DNA of 64,000 nucleotides from Leptospira sp. (GCA_027531445.1 JAPZRK010000019.1:1-64000), one strand, 5' to 3'; positions 54,729 to 64,000 are shown, numbered from the stretch's first letter. The notes: generated from the letters alone by a model not told the origin. Numbers and translations: made by a program.

Positions 54729-56315
54729 TTATTTTTTAATGGATTCAAGCCAATGAAAAATTTGATTCTGTGCATCTCTCTTTAAAACTAAAGAAGATTT
54801 CTGCGGATAGCCATTTGGAATCTGGAAATTAAATGGTTCTCCTATATAATCTATCTTTGCTAATTGAGAGAAAAAATTGCCAAGAGATTTGTGAACTTCA
54901 GTCATTCCAAAAAGCACAGTGTTTTTCTTCAAGTAAATGGATTCCATTATACTTTGACCAAAGTAGGAGACTAGACCTTCCGAGTCTGCTAATAGTCTAT
55001 AAAAACCAATTTTCGTTACACGAACAGAGTGTTTGATTCTTTTTTCGAAATTTGAAGATGGTGGAGCTCCGCCTATCCGGTGTATATTTTGAATTTGCCA
55101 ATTTGAAGTAAGTCTTTCAATAAGAAAACGGTCTAGACTCTCACATTCTTCGTGATTCAAAGAACCTACATAGACTAGCCAAGTTCCATTTTGTGACACA
55201 CGATTTCGATAATAATCCAATAAAGGGGATGTATAGAATGAAACGTTTTCTGTTTTGGGATCTGTTAATTCATGGTGAGGCAAAAAATATATATAGTTCG
55301 AATTCAACGATTTTTCTGCCATAAAATCAATGTAAAGTGCTGGAGATTTCTTTCCAACGATTTCTCTTGAATCATATATGTAACCATCATATTGAGATGA
55401 AAAATCTGAATTGCATTCTACTAGAATATTCTTCATTTGAATTTCTATCGATAAAGATTTACACCGTTCAAAATGACCTGAGCCGAAAACTTTTGGATCT
55501 CCATACTGGATGTGTATCATTTGCTGTTCTTCCGTTTGTTTGGGAAGATCAAATTTGATTTGGTTGACCGATTGGTTTAAGGAAAACAGATCGGGCTTTT
55601 CATCGTAAAGTGACAAAACTTCATTCGCTCCAAAGAATTCATTTTTTGGAGAAAGATGATCCCATACCTGTCTCAACAATTGCAGATCCAAATCCTCATC
55701 AACTGTCATACGAATTTTAGTAGATATTTGAAATTGTTTTGGAGAGAGGTGAGGTGCGATCAACTTAATGATTTGATTTTCGGAAGGGTTTTCTTTGATA
55801 TGCAGACTCACATGTTCTGTATGTCTCTTCTCATTATAAATTTCGTTCTTAAAAATCAAAGACTCATACGAAAAACACTCAACTCCCATTCCCAATGGAA
55901 GTCCTTGCATCGCCAAACAATAATAACGTGATTTTAGGTAGAACATCGCTTCCCATAAAAGTTCTATGGATGTTAAATCAATGAATGGATTATCTCCTGT
56001 TAAACGAATTATATCCTTGATTTGGAAATGTTCCGCCGCTTTAATATATCTATCTCGGACATCTTCTAAGGAGCCGGCAAAATAAAGATAATTACGTTCT
56101 CTAAGAAAGTTAGAAAGTTCAATTTCGTTTTCAGGGATAATAAAAATGATTCGCTCGTGTTCAAAAATATTCCTTAAACGAAGATAAATGTGATCAAGTA
56201 GAGTTGTAGTTGAACTTTGAGGAATGCATTGAAGTATTTTGCCAGATAATCGAGTGGAACCTAGCCTTGCTTGAATCAATGCATATGGATCAGGCGTTGA
56301 AAGTATACCATTCAT
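54729..56315 (-). CDS. SpsF-like cytidylyltransferase fused to an SpsG/PseG-like domain
   Basis: 528 residues. The N-terminal domain (about 8-240) is an SpsF-type nucleotidyltransferase with ALIQARLGSTRLSGKIL, the CMP-binding signature, and RLTGDNPFID. The C-terminal domain (about 270-525) matches the SpsG/PseG glycosyltransferase-like group: VFGSGHFERCKSLSIEI replaces the GxGHxxR motif, and later GLVSYFGQSIMESIYL fits the nucleotide-sugar site. Separate SpsF and SpsG proteins act in surface sugar synthesis (spore coat in Bacillus, flagellin legionaminic/pseudaminic acid elsewhere). Start overlaps the spiro-SPASM stop by 26 bp. Confidence 0.82.
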   Translation of the reverse strand: MNGILSTPDPYALIQARLGSTRLSGKILQCIPQSSTTTLLDHIYLRLRNIFEHERIIFIIPENEIELSNFLRERNYLYFAGSLEDVRDRYIKAAEHFQIKDIIRLTGDNPFIDLTSIELLWEAMFYLKSRYYCLAMQGLPLGMGVECFSYESLIFKNEIYNEKRHTEHVSLHIKENPSENQIIKLIAPHLSPKQFQISTKIRMTVDEDLDLQLLRQVWDHLSPKNEFFGANEVLSLYDEKPDLFSLNQSVNQIKFDLPKQTEEQQMIHIQYGDPKVFGSGHFERCKSLSIEIQMKNILVECNSDFSSQYDGYIYDSREIVGKKSPALYIDFMAEKSLNSNYIYFLPHHELTDPKTENVSFYTSPLLDYYRNRVSQNGTWLVYVGSLNHEECESLDRFLIERLTSNWQIQNIHRIGGAPPSSNFEKRIKHSVRVTKIGFYRLLADSEGLVSYFGQSIMESIYLKKNTVLFGMTEVHKSLGNFFSQLAKIDYIGEPFNFQIPNGYPQKSSLVLKRDAQNQIFHWLESIKK

Positions 56316-57840
56316 CGCAGTTTAAACATGGTGCAGGAATTTTATCATGATTTCCATGGAGAGAGTCAGAAAAAAAAGCATGTCCTCTTTCCCAAATGGA
56401 AGATAGATCCTCAGTGAAAAGATTGCCAAGGATTTCCTTTGAACTCTGTTTACAAATCTGGACATTTCCATTAGAATCAATGACCAAATCACGATTTAAA
56501 TGCCAACAGAAGTCTCGGTGGATAGGTGTTAGGTCGCTCACTCTTTTTTCAGGTAATTTTCCTGCAAAAGTATTGTATTTTTGGAGAATAACGTTTATGC
56601 CTTTTTTCTCAAAGAATGTAAAAAATGATTCTACTTCGTCTCCAACTTCGATCATTTTAATCATTTGTACATGTAAGGAACTTGGAGGCAAAACTTCTTT
56701 TAATCTTTCAATGTTCTTAAGTATTTGAGCATGATGATCCTTTCCGTATAGCTTTTTGTATGTGTCAGCCTTCAAGGTAGTCATGTTTATGATAATGCAC
56801 AGTTTTGATTTTTGATTTTCAGTTAAAGATACCAAAAATTCAATAAATGGATCTACATTTTGATAGAGAGCCGATTCGATAATCAACTCTTGCAGATGAT
56901 TGAGAGACAAAAGGGACATTATGATTTCATTGATTTCTTTATGAAGCAATGGTTCTCCATTTCCGCCTAAGCAAATTGTAAAGGGAGATGTAAGAAATTT
57001 GTCGAATTGCTCTGTGATTAATTTTACATTCTTTGTTGAAAGCGAAATAGGCTCATCTTCTTTGTCTATCAATTGCCTTGGGCAAAAGACACAAGAAAGT
57101 TCGCATCCTTTATAAATTTCCCATTCTATATAGGAAGGTGAACTTCTGTATAAATTTGGCGATTGTTGAATTGTTGGGAGAATTTCTTCATACTTTATGT
57201 TCTCATTTAATTTAAGTAAGTTAGAAATTAACTTGGCATTACGAAAGTTATTCAATCGAAAATCAAATCGATACTGACGCAAATCAGGCGGAACGAAAAA
57301 AATATCTACATCATATTGATTTATATTTTTGAGAAAGAATGAGTGCACGTCGGTCGTTAACTTATCTGGTAAGGTTGATAAAAATTCCCGTGTAATGATG
57401 GTCGGTATGATTCCTTCTGGTAAATTTTCGCTATAGGAGTATTGGCTAAAGAATTTTTTATGGCGATCCCATGATTCCATCATCAGAGAATGATCGAGCA
57501 GTGGTGCAATTCCCTTAAAATATAGAATACAAACTTCATCCCAGTCGGGGTCATTGAATCTAGATGGAGGAAGTGTTATCGCTAACTTCGATAAAAAAGT
57601 AGCTTCGGAATTCGTTTCTGTATCAAAAGTAAGATATGGAAATTCAGAAAGAAGACTTTCAAGGTTCAACTGAAGTTTCGCAGAGGTAGTAATATAAATC
57701 GGTAAGTCTTTACAAAATTCATTAATTTTGTAAAAAAATTTTTTCCAAAGGAATACATCGAAATTTTGTTCTAAAAATGAAATGGTTTCCTGATCTAAGA
57801 AAACTGCTGCCAAAGACGGTGTATAGTTTAATCTCGACAT
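56290..57840 (-). CDS. Spiro-SPASM family radical SAM protein
   Basis: 516 residues. An N-terminal domain (about 1-230) of unknown type precedes the radical SAM core with C246, C250 and C253 in KGCELSCVFCPRQ, GGNGEPLLHKEI, and a SPASM-like C-terminus with ICKQS and APCLNCDEW cysteines. The spiro-SPASM group is known only from spirochaetes and has no proven substrate. Its place between a parvulin and the SpsF-SpsG fusion suggests a surface sugar or protein modification. Overlaps the fusion gene downstream. Confidence 0.88.
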   Translation of the reverse strand: MSRLNYTPSLAAVFLDQETISFLEQNFDVFLWKKFFYKINEFCKDLPIYITTSAKLQLNLESLLSEFPYLTFDTETNSEATFLSKLAITLPPSRFNDPDWDEVCILYFKGIAPLLDHSLMMESWDRHKKFFSQYSYSENLPEGIIPTIITREFLSTLPDKLTTDVHSFFLKNINQYDVDIFFVPPDLRQYRFDFRLNNFRNAKLISNLLKLNENIKYEEILPTIQQSPNLYRSSPSYIEWEIYKGCELSCVFCPRQLIDKEDEPISLSTKNVKLITEQFDKFLTSPFTICLGGNGEPLLHKEINEIIMSLLSLNHLQELIIESALYQNVDPFIEFLVSLTENQKSKLCIIINMTTLKADTYKKLYGKDHHAQILKNIERLKEVLPPSSLHVQMIKMIEVGDEVESFFTFFEKKGINVILQKYNTFAGKLPEKRVSDLTPIHRDFCWHLNRDLVIDSNGNVQICKQSSKEILGNLFTEDLSSIWERGHAFFSDSLHGNHDKIPAPCLNCDEWYTFNA

Positions 57841-57847
57841 ATTTTTG

Positions 57848-58870
57848 TTAGTCTGGATTGTACTTTTCTTCGGGATTTGTGATGCTATGTTCTTTTAAAT
57901 ATATAGGATCAAAAATAGTAATGGATGTTGTTTTTCTAGTAGCAGTTACCCAGTCTTCAAAGCTTCCTTGTTCTTTGTCTCTGAATAATAGTCCTTGTAT
58001 ACCTTTTCTTACAGCATCCAACGGTGTAGGTCGAGCACCTTCGACGTATACAACACAATAACGTTTGCGCTCGTCGCGGAAAACTTCAGATACTTTGCCT
58101 TGTTGCACCTGAGCTAAAACAGAAGCTGTAGTTGGCTGGGATTTGTACAATTCGAATGAGGGAACCCAGTTGACGAGACCACCGGAAGTACGGTGACGAC
58201 TTTCGTTTCTTGGACCAGACGCAACCAAACGAAAGAATGAGGGATCTTTTAAAGATTTTGATCTAATTTCATTCATTTCTTGAAAAAGTTTGGATTCTTC
58301 ATCGATCGAATTATTAGTAGGTGAAAGAATTAATTCACGGAATTTAAATTCAAATCCTACTTTCGCTTTATTTTTGTTATACCAAGACTGGATTTCTTGT
58401 TCAGAAGGCAATGGAGGTGAAATTTTTACCTGCAGGAGTTGTCCTTTTTTGATTTGATAAGGAAGATCGGCTAACCAAATCTCATACGGTAAACCGAATT
58501 GTTGGCTGACAGTTTTTTTGAAGTATTCAATGTCAGTAATCCCTTGTGCATCCATTCTCTTTTGAACTTCTGCTTCGACTCGTTTTTCATTGACTTGAAT
58601 CGATTCTTCCTCAGCCGCAATGTCCACAACGGCTCGATCAATCAAAAAATCTAATACCTGTGAATGCAATGATCCTTTTTTCCTAGCCGCCGGAACAAAA
58701 CGCGAGAAAGCCTTATATTTTTCCGCGCCTTTTTCAAAGTCGGTCAATGTAATTGCTTGATTACCAACAATTGCAATTACCTGATTTAAAGATTCATATG
58801 ACGAAAGCGGAGAAAAAGAAAATCCAAACAGAAGTAAGGCGCCAGTAAGGATGATAACTCTTAGTCTCAT
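57848..58870 (-). CDS. SurA-like parvulin peptidyl-prolyl isomerase
   Basis: 340 residues. Signal peptide (MRLRVIILTGALLLFGFSFS), a SurA N-terminal domain (about 30-160: NQVIAIVGNQAITLTDFEKG) and a parvulin-type domain (about 165-295: FKFRELILSP, SGGLVNWVPSFEL, QVQQGKVSEVFRD). It closely resembles Leptospira LIC12922 in layout (from memory). It would chaperone outer-membrane proteins in the periplasm. Lies between lysC and the spiro-SPASM gene in a minus-strand run. Confidence 0.9.
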   Translation of the reverse strand: MRLRVIILTGALLLFGFSFSPLSSYESLNQVIAIVGNQAITLTDFEKGAEKYKAFSRFVPAARKKGSLHSQVLDFLIDRAVVDIAAEEESIQVNEKRVEAEVQKRMDAQGITDIEYFKKTVSQQFGLPYEIWLADLPYQIKKGQLLQVKISPPLPSEQEIQSWYNKNKAKVGFEFKFRELILSPTNNSIDEESKLFQEMNEIRSKSLKDPSFFRLVASGPRNESRHRTSGGLVNWVPSFELYKSQPTTASVLAQVQQGKVSEVFRDERKRYCVVYVEGARPTPLDAVRKGIQGLLFRDKEQGSFEDWVTATRKTTSITIFDPIYLKEHSITNPEEKYNPD

Positions 58871-58883
58871 GACAATTCTTCTG

Positions 58884-60098
58884 TTATCCGATAAATGCAG
58901 TATGCAGTGCCTTCACCGCTTGTTCGGATTGATCCTGTTTGATTACGCATGATATTTTTATTTCAGAAGTAGATATCATTTCAATATTGATTTTTTGATC
59001 TGCCAGCGCTTGAAACATGGTTGCGGCAACTCCCACATGGGATTTCATACCGACACCGACAGCAGAAACGATCGAAATGTTTTCATCTATTTCAGCGGTT
59101 CCATTCCCATTTGTTTTCGCATATTCATCAATGATCGGTTTTGCGGCTAGTATGTCTTTTTTTGCAACGGTAAATGAAATGGTATTAATTCCATCTTTTG
59201 GAGATGATTGAACGATCACATCGACAATCACATCTTTGTTTGCTAATTTTGTAAATAAATCTGCGGCAATGCCTGGTTTGTCTTTCACATCAGCAATGGT
59301 AATACGCGCTTGGTCACCTTTTGCTGTAACTCCACTCACTTTCATTTTTTCCATAATTTTATCCTCACTCATAACGAGAGTACCTGACTTTTCGTGAAAA
59401 CTGGAACGAACATGGATTACTACATTATAGTTCATCGCTAGTTCGACACTTCGCGAGTGTAATACGCCAGCCCCTAGACTTGCAAGCTCCAACATTTCTT
59501 CATAGGTGATTTGTTTGTGCATTTTCGCTGTTGAAATTTTTCGAGGGTCAGCGGTATAAACCCCATCTACGTCTGTATAAATTTCACATTCATCGGCACC
59601 AAGGGCCGCCGCGAGTGCAACAGCTGAAGTGTCGCTACCACCACGTCCTAGAGTCACAATGTTATCTTCTTTATCAATGCCTTGAAATCCTGCAACGATC
59701 ACAACTTTTCCTTTCCCGAAGGCTTCATCGATTCTAGTTCGATCGATCATCTCAATTTTAGCATTGGAGAAGTTACCATCGGTAAGAATTTTCACTTGGG
59801 AGCCAGTGAATGACTGAGCTGGCACCCCGATTTCGTTGAGGGCAATCGCGAGTAGGGCGATCGAAACTTGCTCACCAGTAGAAAGGAGCATGTCCATCTC
59901 CCTTTTGGGAGGATTTGAAGAGAGTTTGTCAGCAAGATCGACCAATTCATCCGTAGTATGTCCCATTGCAGAGACTACCACGGCAACTTTGTTCCCTTCA
60001 TCATGGTATTTTTTGATGCGACGAGCAACATTCTGTATTTTGGTGGTGTCCCCAACCGAGGTCCCACCGTATTTTTGTACAACAATTCTTGAAGACAT
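58884..60098 (-). CDS. lysC: Aspartate kinase
   Basis: 404 residues. First enzyme of the aspartate-derived pathway (lysine, threonine, methionine, diaminopimelate). Kinase signature [15 protein letters not shown] at the N-terminus, [11 protein letters not shown] and the regulatory ACT domains (about 265-335 and 345-404) with [17 protein letters not shown] and [18 protein letters not shown]. The two ACT domains imply feedback inhibition by lysine and/or threonine. No leader or riboswitch is visible in the 77 bp to the divergent TTG and 106 bp to the desaturase ATG. Confidence 0.95.
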   Translation of the reverse strand: MSSRIVVQKYGGTSVGDTTKIQNVARRIKKYHDEGNKVAVVVSAMGHTTDELVDLADKLSSNPPKREMDMLLSTGEQVSIALLAIALNEIGVPAQSFTGSQVKILTDGNFSNAKIEMIDRTRIDEAFGKGKVVIVAGFQGIDKEDNIVTLGRGGSDTSAVALAAALGADECEIYTDVDGVYTADPRKISTAKMHKQITYEEMLELASLGAGVLHSRSVELAMNYNVVIHVRSSFHEKSGTLVMSEDKIMEKMKVSGVTAKGDQARITIADVKDKPGIAADLFTKLANKDVIVDVIVQSSPKDGINTISFTVAKKDILAAKPIIDEYAKTNGNGTAEIDENISIVSAVGVGMKSHVGVAATMFQALADQKINIEMISTSEIKISCVIKQDQSEQAVKALHTAFIG

Positions 60099-60204
60099 GG
60101 TTTCTAATGCCAGCGTTGCCTTCTTTGAAATGGAATCAAGTAGAATGAATTTTTTTGCAACCGGATAGCAAAACTTGGCTCCTATCTACTATAGGAAATT
60201 TCGT

Positions 60205-61140
60205 ATGGATACAACTCACATTGCAGTCGAGCCAATTGTTAAACACAAGGCTCCCTTTCTTTTCTTGGTGCTCTTTTTTATGATTCAGGCTACTGTTTTG
60301 ACCGTCTTTACAGTCCCATTTACCTGGGAGTTATTTTGGGTGGCGGTTACATCTTATTTCGTTCGTATGTTTGGAATCACTGCAGCGTATCATCGTTATT
60401 TTTCTCATGCAAGTTTTAAAACATCGAGAGTGTTTCAATTTATTTTAGCTTATATCGGTTCAATGTCGATGCAAAAGGGAGTTCTTTGGTGGGCGGCTCA
60501 TCATAGAAATCATCATAAGTTTTCGGATACCGATAAAGACCTTCATTCACCTAGCAGAAAAGGATTCTGGTACTCGCATATGTTCTGGTTTTTGAGAAAC
60601 GAATATAACGATTTTGAACCAAAATTGATTCCTGATTTTTATAAATATCCTGAACTTCGTTGGTTGGATCGGAATCATTGGGTCGCTCCGCTTTCACTTG
60701 CGATTGGACTTTATTCCGTTGGTGGTTGGGCATGGTTGGTGTATGGTTATGCCGTTGCTACATTTTTGTTAGGTCATGCAACATGGACGATCAATTCACT
60801 TTCTCATGTTTACGGTTCTGTTAGGTATGATTCACGTGATACAAGTAAAAACAATTTCTTTTTAGCGATCCTTACAATGGGTGAAGGATGGCACAATAAT
60901 CATCATTACTATTGTTCATCTGCAAACCAAGGTTTCTATTGGTATGAAGTAGATATGTCGTATTATATCTTGAAAGTTTTGTCTTTGTTCGGCATTGTTT
61001 GGGATCTTAAAAAACCGCCAGTAAAAGTGTTAGATGAAGGTAGAAGACGAGACATGGAAAAAAAGCACTCTAAGTCACTATCAAATCAAAAAGATCTCAT
61101 AAAAAACAAAACACCTAATAAGGCAGTTGTAGTAGCATAG
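60205..61140 (+). CDS. Acyl-CoA/fatty-acid delta-9-type desaturase
   Basis: 311 residues from the ATG at 60205, preceded by AGGAAA at a good distance; the TTG at 60175 is a poorer start. Four membrane helices and the three histidine boxes of the di-iron desaturases: HRYFSH, HHRNHHKF and HNNHH. Family members make monounsaturated fatty acids for membrane fluidity. Divergent from lysC; it stands alone as a transcript. Confidence 0.93.
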   Translation: MDTTHIAVEPIVKHKAPFLFLVLFFMIQATVLTVFTVPFTWELFWVAVTSYFVRMFGITAAYHRYFSHASFKTSRVFQFILAYIGSMSMQKGVLWWAAHHRNHHKFSDTDKDLHSPSRKGFWYSHMFWFLRNEYNDFEPKLIPDFYKYPELRWLDRNHWVAPLSLAIGLYSVGGWAWLVYGYAVATFLLGHATWTINSLSHVYGSVRYDSRDTSKNNFFLAILTMGEGWHNNHHYYCSSANQGFYWYEVDMSYYILKVLSLFGIVWDLKKPPVKVLDEGRRRDMEKKHSKSLSNQKDLIKNKTPNKAVVVA

Positions 61141-61158
61141 ATTAGGAATAAAATATCT

Positions 61159-61192
61159 AGATCATACCCCCAATCTTTTGCGGATATGATCT
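61159..61192. terminator. Weak hairpin after the desaturase gene
   Basis: AGATCATA (61159-61166) and TATGATCT (61185-61192) form an 8-bp stem 18 bp after the desaturase stop, overlapping the 3' end of the convergent gene. There is no T-run after the stem, and the 18-base loop is long. Confidence 0.25.
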
Positions 61193-61662
61193 GGAATATC
61201 TTTCAAAGAATCGTAACGTTTCTTCTTCCCGCCTGGAAGTGAAACATAATAAAATCCATTTAATATTTCTAAAAAGTAATCTTTTCCTTTTTCTCCGAGC
61301 GAACGCTGGTCTAGCTCTTTCACCATCGTTTGGTATGTTTTCGGAAGAAAGTTCCAATTTGAATAATTTGTAACGACTCCTTTATCGTTTACAGTATAAG
61401 CTCCGTCTTGATGTAAAATCTTCGTTCCGTTATAATCAAAAATTTCCATCACTTGAAGTGCTGAACCCTTCTTTGAATTTTTAGTTTTCTCCCCATTGGA
61501 TTTGGAAGGTTCTTTTAAATCGTTTGGATCTTGGTTTGATTGAGATTGATTTGAATGCTTTCTTTTAAGCAGACCGAACGTAAGTAATAACATACCAGCA
61601 AACGCAAGAACAGCGAAAAGAAAATACTCTGTTGGGGAAAGTGTAAAAAGATATCGTAACAT
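61162..61662 (-). CDS. Membrane-anchored protein, unknown function
   Basis: 166 residues from the ATG at 61662, taken because it lies one base before the preceding gene's stop; longer starts overlap that gene. One N-terminal transmembrane helix (YFLFAVLAFAGMLLLTFGLL), a charged linker (about 33-75: NQSQSNQDPNDLKEPSKSN), then an 85-residue domain without recognised motif. Last gene of a minus-strand run with two small lipoproteins. No function can be proposed. Confidence 0.7.
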   Translation of the reverse strand: MLRYLFTLSPTEYFLFAVLAFAGMLLLTFGLLKRKHSNQSQSNQDPNDLKEPSKSNGEKTKNSKKGSALQVMEIFDYNGTKILHQDGAYTVNDKGVVTNYSNWNFLPKTYQTMVKELDQRSLGEKGKDYFLEILNGFYYVSLPGGKKKRYDSLKDIPDHIRKRLGV

Positions 61663-61663
61663 T

Positions 61664-61960
61664 TTAAAAAATATAATTGATCGATTTACATCTTTGTGGG
61701 GTAGGATCGTCGACTTGCCATGCCTCACAAGGCGTGAGTTCGATTGCACGTAAGCAACCTTCTAAGCTGGAGACCTTGACTCTCCCAATTAAAATTGTTT
61801 TTACGTTATGTAGTTTTCCACAGCTAACATCTTTTATCGTATACGTCTGAAAAACTTTGGAGTTGGCCTCTGCCGCACTATAAAAGATATCATCCTTTCC
61901 TTCAACGCATCGAAAGAAAATAGCGAAAAAAAATAGAAATATCAACCGAGTAAAAATCAT
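61664..61960 (-). CDS. Small cysteine-containing lipoprotein
   Basis: 98 residues. A short signal ends in FFRC as lipobox, followed by an 80-residue mature part with four cysteines (SCGKL, GCLRA, PCEAW, RCKSI), likely forming two disulphides. No family recognised. Its stop and the next gene's start are one base apart, so translation is coupled with that gene. The start overlaps the stop of the upstream lipoprotein gene. Confidence 0.75.
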   Translation of the reverse strand: MIFTRLIFLFFFAIFFRCVEGKDDIFYSAAEANSKVFQTYTIKDVSCGKLHNVKTILIGRVKVSSLEGCLRAIELTPCEAWQVDDPTPQRCKSINYIF

Positions 61961-62505
61961 TATTTTTGCAATTTTAACTTTTGGGTTTCAGAGATCGGCA
62001 AACTTATTGATCCAAATGAAGAATTTAGCAGCATTTCTCCTTGTATCAATATCACGGACTCTGTGCCACGTGATGCAGATTGAATCAATTGTAATATTAA
62101 GGATATAAACTTTGCATCGATACCATTTTTTTGATCTAAATCCAACTGAAGATTAATTTCTGAAGATGACAGTTTTTGGATAACCAACATTTCAGAATTT
62201 GTAACAGTTCCGATCTTCTGTTTTTCATTCCCTGTCACAAGAAAAATGTCTAGATTGAATTTGTATATCTCTACGTCTTCATCATTTGGATTTGTGATCG
62301 AAACAACAGGTGTAATGCTCACCTTGGGTATCAGCGAAAATCCTAAATTGGGTTCTGTCCTTATTATCAAATCGATCAATTCAAATTTACATTTCTTCAG
62401 ATTATCTAAGTTCTTTTTTGCATTCCAGAAACAAGAACTAGAAAATGAAATCAATAAAATTGCAAATATACGAAGTAAATTATGGGGCAAAGACAACTTT
62501 TCCAT
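61960..62505 (-). CDS. LEA14-like (WHy-type) lipoprotein
   Basis: 181 residues. Signal with lipobox ISFSSSC, then a beta-sandwich pattern that resembles late-embryogenesis-abundant type 2 proteins (VSITNPNDEDVEIYKFNLDIFL and SSEINLQLDLDQK). Such WHy-domain proteins occur in bacteria as desiccation or cold-stress envelope proteins; here the assignment is tentative. The start overlaps the 3' end of the quinone-reductase-like gene by 26 bp. Confidence 0.7.
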   Translation of the reverse strand: MEKLSLPHNLLRIFAILLISFSSSCFWNAKKNLDNLKKCKFELIDLIIRTEPNLGFSLIPKVSITPVVSITNPNDEDVEIYKFNLDIFLVTGNEKQKIGTVTNSEMLVIQKLSSSEINLQLDLDQKNGIDAKFISLILQLIQSASRGTESVILIQGEMLLNSSFGSISLPISETQKLKLQK

Positions 62506-63460
62506 CCGACATATGATTTTTATAAAATTCTAAACCCTCTTCATATTGTTCGAGAGGATAACGTTTGTTTATTTTCGTTTGAAATATTGTTTTAAGATAT
62601 TTCTGGGCTTCCTTTGCCTGTCTTTGGAATTCCTCAATTCCTAAAGAGTAAATCCAAGATGAGAGCCAATAGCCTTCTACTTTTTTGTTTTGGAAGAGTA
62701 TGATTCCCGCATTGACCGGAATTGGTTTTTCCGAGAGCGCGCCATAACAAATGATTTTCCCGCCATAAGGCATACATTCCAAAACTTTTTGTGCTGTTTC
62801 ACCCGCTACAGCATCTATCGCATAAGTTGCATTGAGTTTTTTTGAAATTTTATATAATTCTTTTTCAAAATTTGGATTTTCAGAATTTAGAATATTTTCA
62901 GCGCCGATTTCGCGTAAGGCGACTTCTTGTTCAGTCTTTCGAACTACATTTATTAATGGAATATTTTTTTCTGCACAAAGACGAACAACCATCTTTCCTA
63001 ATGCACTTGCGGCGGCTGTTTGAATCATTGCAGGATGATTCTCATTCTGGCATCTTGTTACCATGGCCCATGCAGTCATCGGATTCACAAAAAAACTAGA
63101 AGCTTCATCCAAAGAAATACCTTCGATCAAGGGTAAACAATTTTCTTCCGAGGTGACCATATACTCAGCCCAGGAACCATCGTTATGCCCCGCAACGCAG
63201 GAGACTTGCATGTCTGGGCGTAGTGATTTGATATCCTTTCCCACTGAGATGATCGTGCCGCTTGCCTCAAAACCTGCAGATACCGGTGCTTTTTTTTTGA
63301 TTCCATAAAGGCCTCGAATAAACATCAAGTCTGATGGATTGATCGGTGAGGCATGAATTTTGATTAAAATTTCGTTATCTTTTGGAGTGGGAATCTCTTT
63401 TTCTCTGAGCTCAAGCACTGGATTAGATGCATCGTATTTGAGGATTGTAACTGCTTTCAT
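62480..63460 (-). CDS. Quinone oxidoreductase-like MDR-family enzyme
   Basis: 326 residues from MKAVTILKY. Medium-chain dehydrogenase fold: the N-terminal catalytic part with INPSDLMFIRGLYG, the Rossmann domain with TAAASALGKMVVRLC, and C-terminal SLGIEEFQRQ. No zinc ligands are evident, so it belongs to the zinc-free NADPH:quinone reductase or enoyl-reductase-like branch. An ATG three codons upstream is an alternative start. Divergent from the MCE-family gene. Confidence 0.88.
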   Translation of the reverse strand: MKAVTILKYDASNPVLELREKEIPTPKDNEILIKIHASPINPSDLMFIRGLYGIKKKAPVSAGFEASGTIISVGKDIKSLRPDMQVSCVAGHNDGSWAEYMVTSEENCLPLIEGISLDEASSFFVNPMTAWAMVTRCQNENHPAMIQTAAASALGKMVVRLCAEKNIPLINVVRKTEQEVALREIGAENILNSENPNFEKELYKISKKLNATYAIDAVAGETAQKVLECMPYGGKIICYGALSEKPIPVNAGIILFQNKKVEGYWLSSWIYSLGIEEFQRQAKEAQKYLKTIFQTKINKRYPLEQYEEGLEFYKNHMSDGKVVFAP

Positions 63461-63524
63461 GACTTCCATTTCGCTAAACTAAAAACTACTTGCCAAGCGT
63501 TTCTTTGTAGCCGATGGATAAAGG

Positions 63525-64000
63525 GTGAAATCCGCTCAATACGTAAAAGGCAAACACTGGGAGCTTTTGACAGGTATTCTCTTTGTTGCAATGGGTTCAT
63601 TAGCCTTTTTTTTAACGGTCATCAGAAGCGATAAACCTGCAAAAGATTTTCCCTATAGATTGTCTCTTTTTTACTCTCGTATTGACGGTATTCGTGAAGG
63701 AACTGAAGTACGCATACTTGGAATTACGAGAGGTTACGTCGCACATATTACTACTCGGCCTATGATCGATGTTCCAGATCGTAGGTTTTTAAATTCTAAC
63801 GAGACTGAGGCGATTGAGCTTGTCATTGCTCTCGAAGAACCTTTGACCTTGTGGGACAACTACAAAATTGACTTTCAAACAATCACTCTTTTTTCGAATC
63901 GAGTGATTAACATCAATCCGGGTAGTTCAGATGGAAGGACTCCTTATTTTACTCCTACTTTTAGAGAAGGCGAGAATGTGCCAGATTATTTGCCATCGGC
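63525..64000 (+). CDS. MCE/MlaD-family protein, 3' end outside the window
   Basis: The first 158 codons are visible, from a GTG start; the reading frame stays open to the edge. One transmembrane helix (WELLTGILFVAMGSLAFFLTVI) is followed by the start of an MCE domain with LFYSRIDGIREGTEVRILGITRGYVAHI. MlaD-type proteins are the periplasmic part of ABC systems that move phospholipids between membranes. The permease and ATPase genes would be expected nearby, beyond the right edge. Confidence 0.85.
   Translation, partial: MKSAQYVKGKHWELLTGILFVAMGSLAFFLTVIRSDKPAKDFPYRLSLFYSRIDGIREGTEVRILGITRGYVAHITTRPMIDVPDRRFLNSNETEAIELVIALEEPLTLWDNYKIDFQTITLFSNRVININPGSSDGRTPYFTPTFREGENVPDYLPS

Overview
The window is spirochaete DNA, most likely from a Leptospira species or a close relative, perhaps an environmental saprophyte. 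The evidence is a Leptospira-type tmRNA, a spiro-SPASM radical SAM protein, a SurA-like parvulin resembling LIC12922, many short lipoproteins with loose spirochaetal lipoboxes, and moderately AT-rich coding. The species is inference.

Left end (1-7246): a type II-B CRISPR-Cas locus. A 37-nt-repeat array enters from beyond the left edge and ends at 808. A likely tracrRNA follows (anti-repeat 929-951), and then cas4, cas2, cas1 and a 1453-residue cas9 run leftward as one overlapping operon. Array and tracrRNA read rightward, cas genes leftward. Cas9 has intact RuvC and HNH residues and is close in layout to the Francisella novicida enzyme.

7247-8223: about 600 bp of GC-rich, non-coding, palindrome-packed repeats next to the 3' end of ssrA (tmRNA, minus strand). 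One direct and two inverted fragments of the tmRNA 3' end lie there, as if elements had repeatedly used ssrA as an attachment site. The CRISPR locus may sit on such an island.

8224-20100: a lipoprotein/MotB-like/lipoprotein/M14 peptidase operon, a TonB-dependent receptor, a histidine kinase and a large hybrid PAS kinase. 20095-30596: glycerol facilitator, malic enzyme, a phasin-like protein behind tandem palindromes, an exbB-exbD-exbD-tonB operon that could energise the receptor, a TrkA/TrkH potassium system and an adenosine-deaminase-like enzyme. 30614-42314: MATE transporter, cNMP-binding/patatin fusion, a zinc-ribbon/SPFH/PrsW membrane cluster, a DUF1549/DUF1553-DUF1501 pair and a porin. 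42449-53674: gmd, STAS and cyclic-nucleotide-binding regulators, VWA and Nudix proteins, RNase D, purF, queD-queC, pntAB-pntB and a LuxR-type response regulator.

53671-64000: a minus-strand operon of lysC, a parvulin, spiro-SPASM, an SpsF-SpsG fusion and a TPR protein, suggestive of surface sugar modification; then a desaturase, small lipoproteins, a quinone-reductase-like enzyme and the start of an MCE protein cut by the right edge.

Everything from 8308 rightward looks like ordinary chromosomal core. The unusual part is the left 8 kb.
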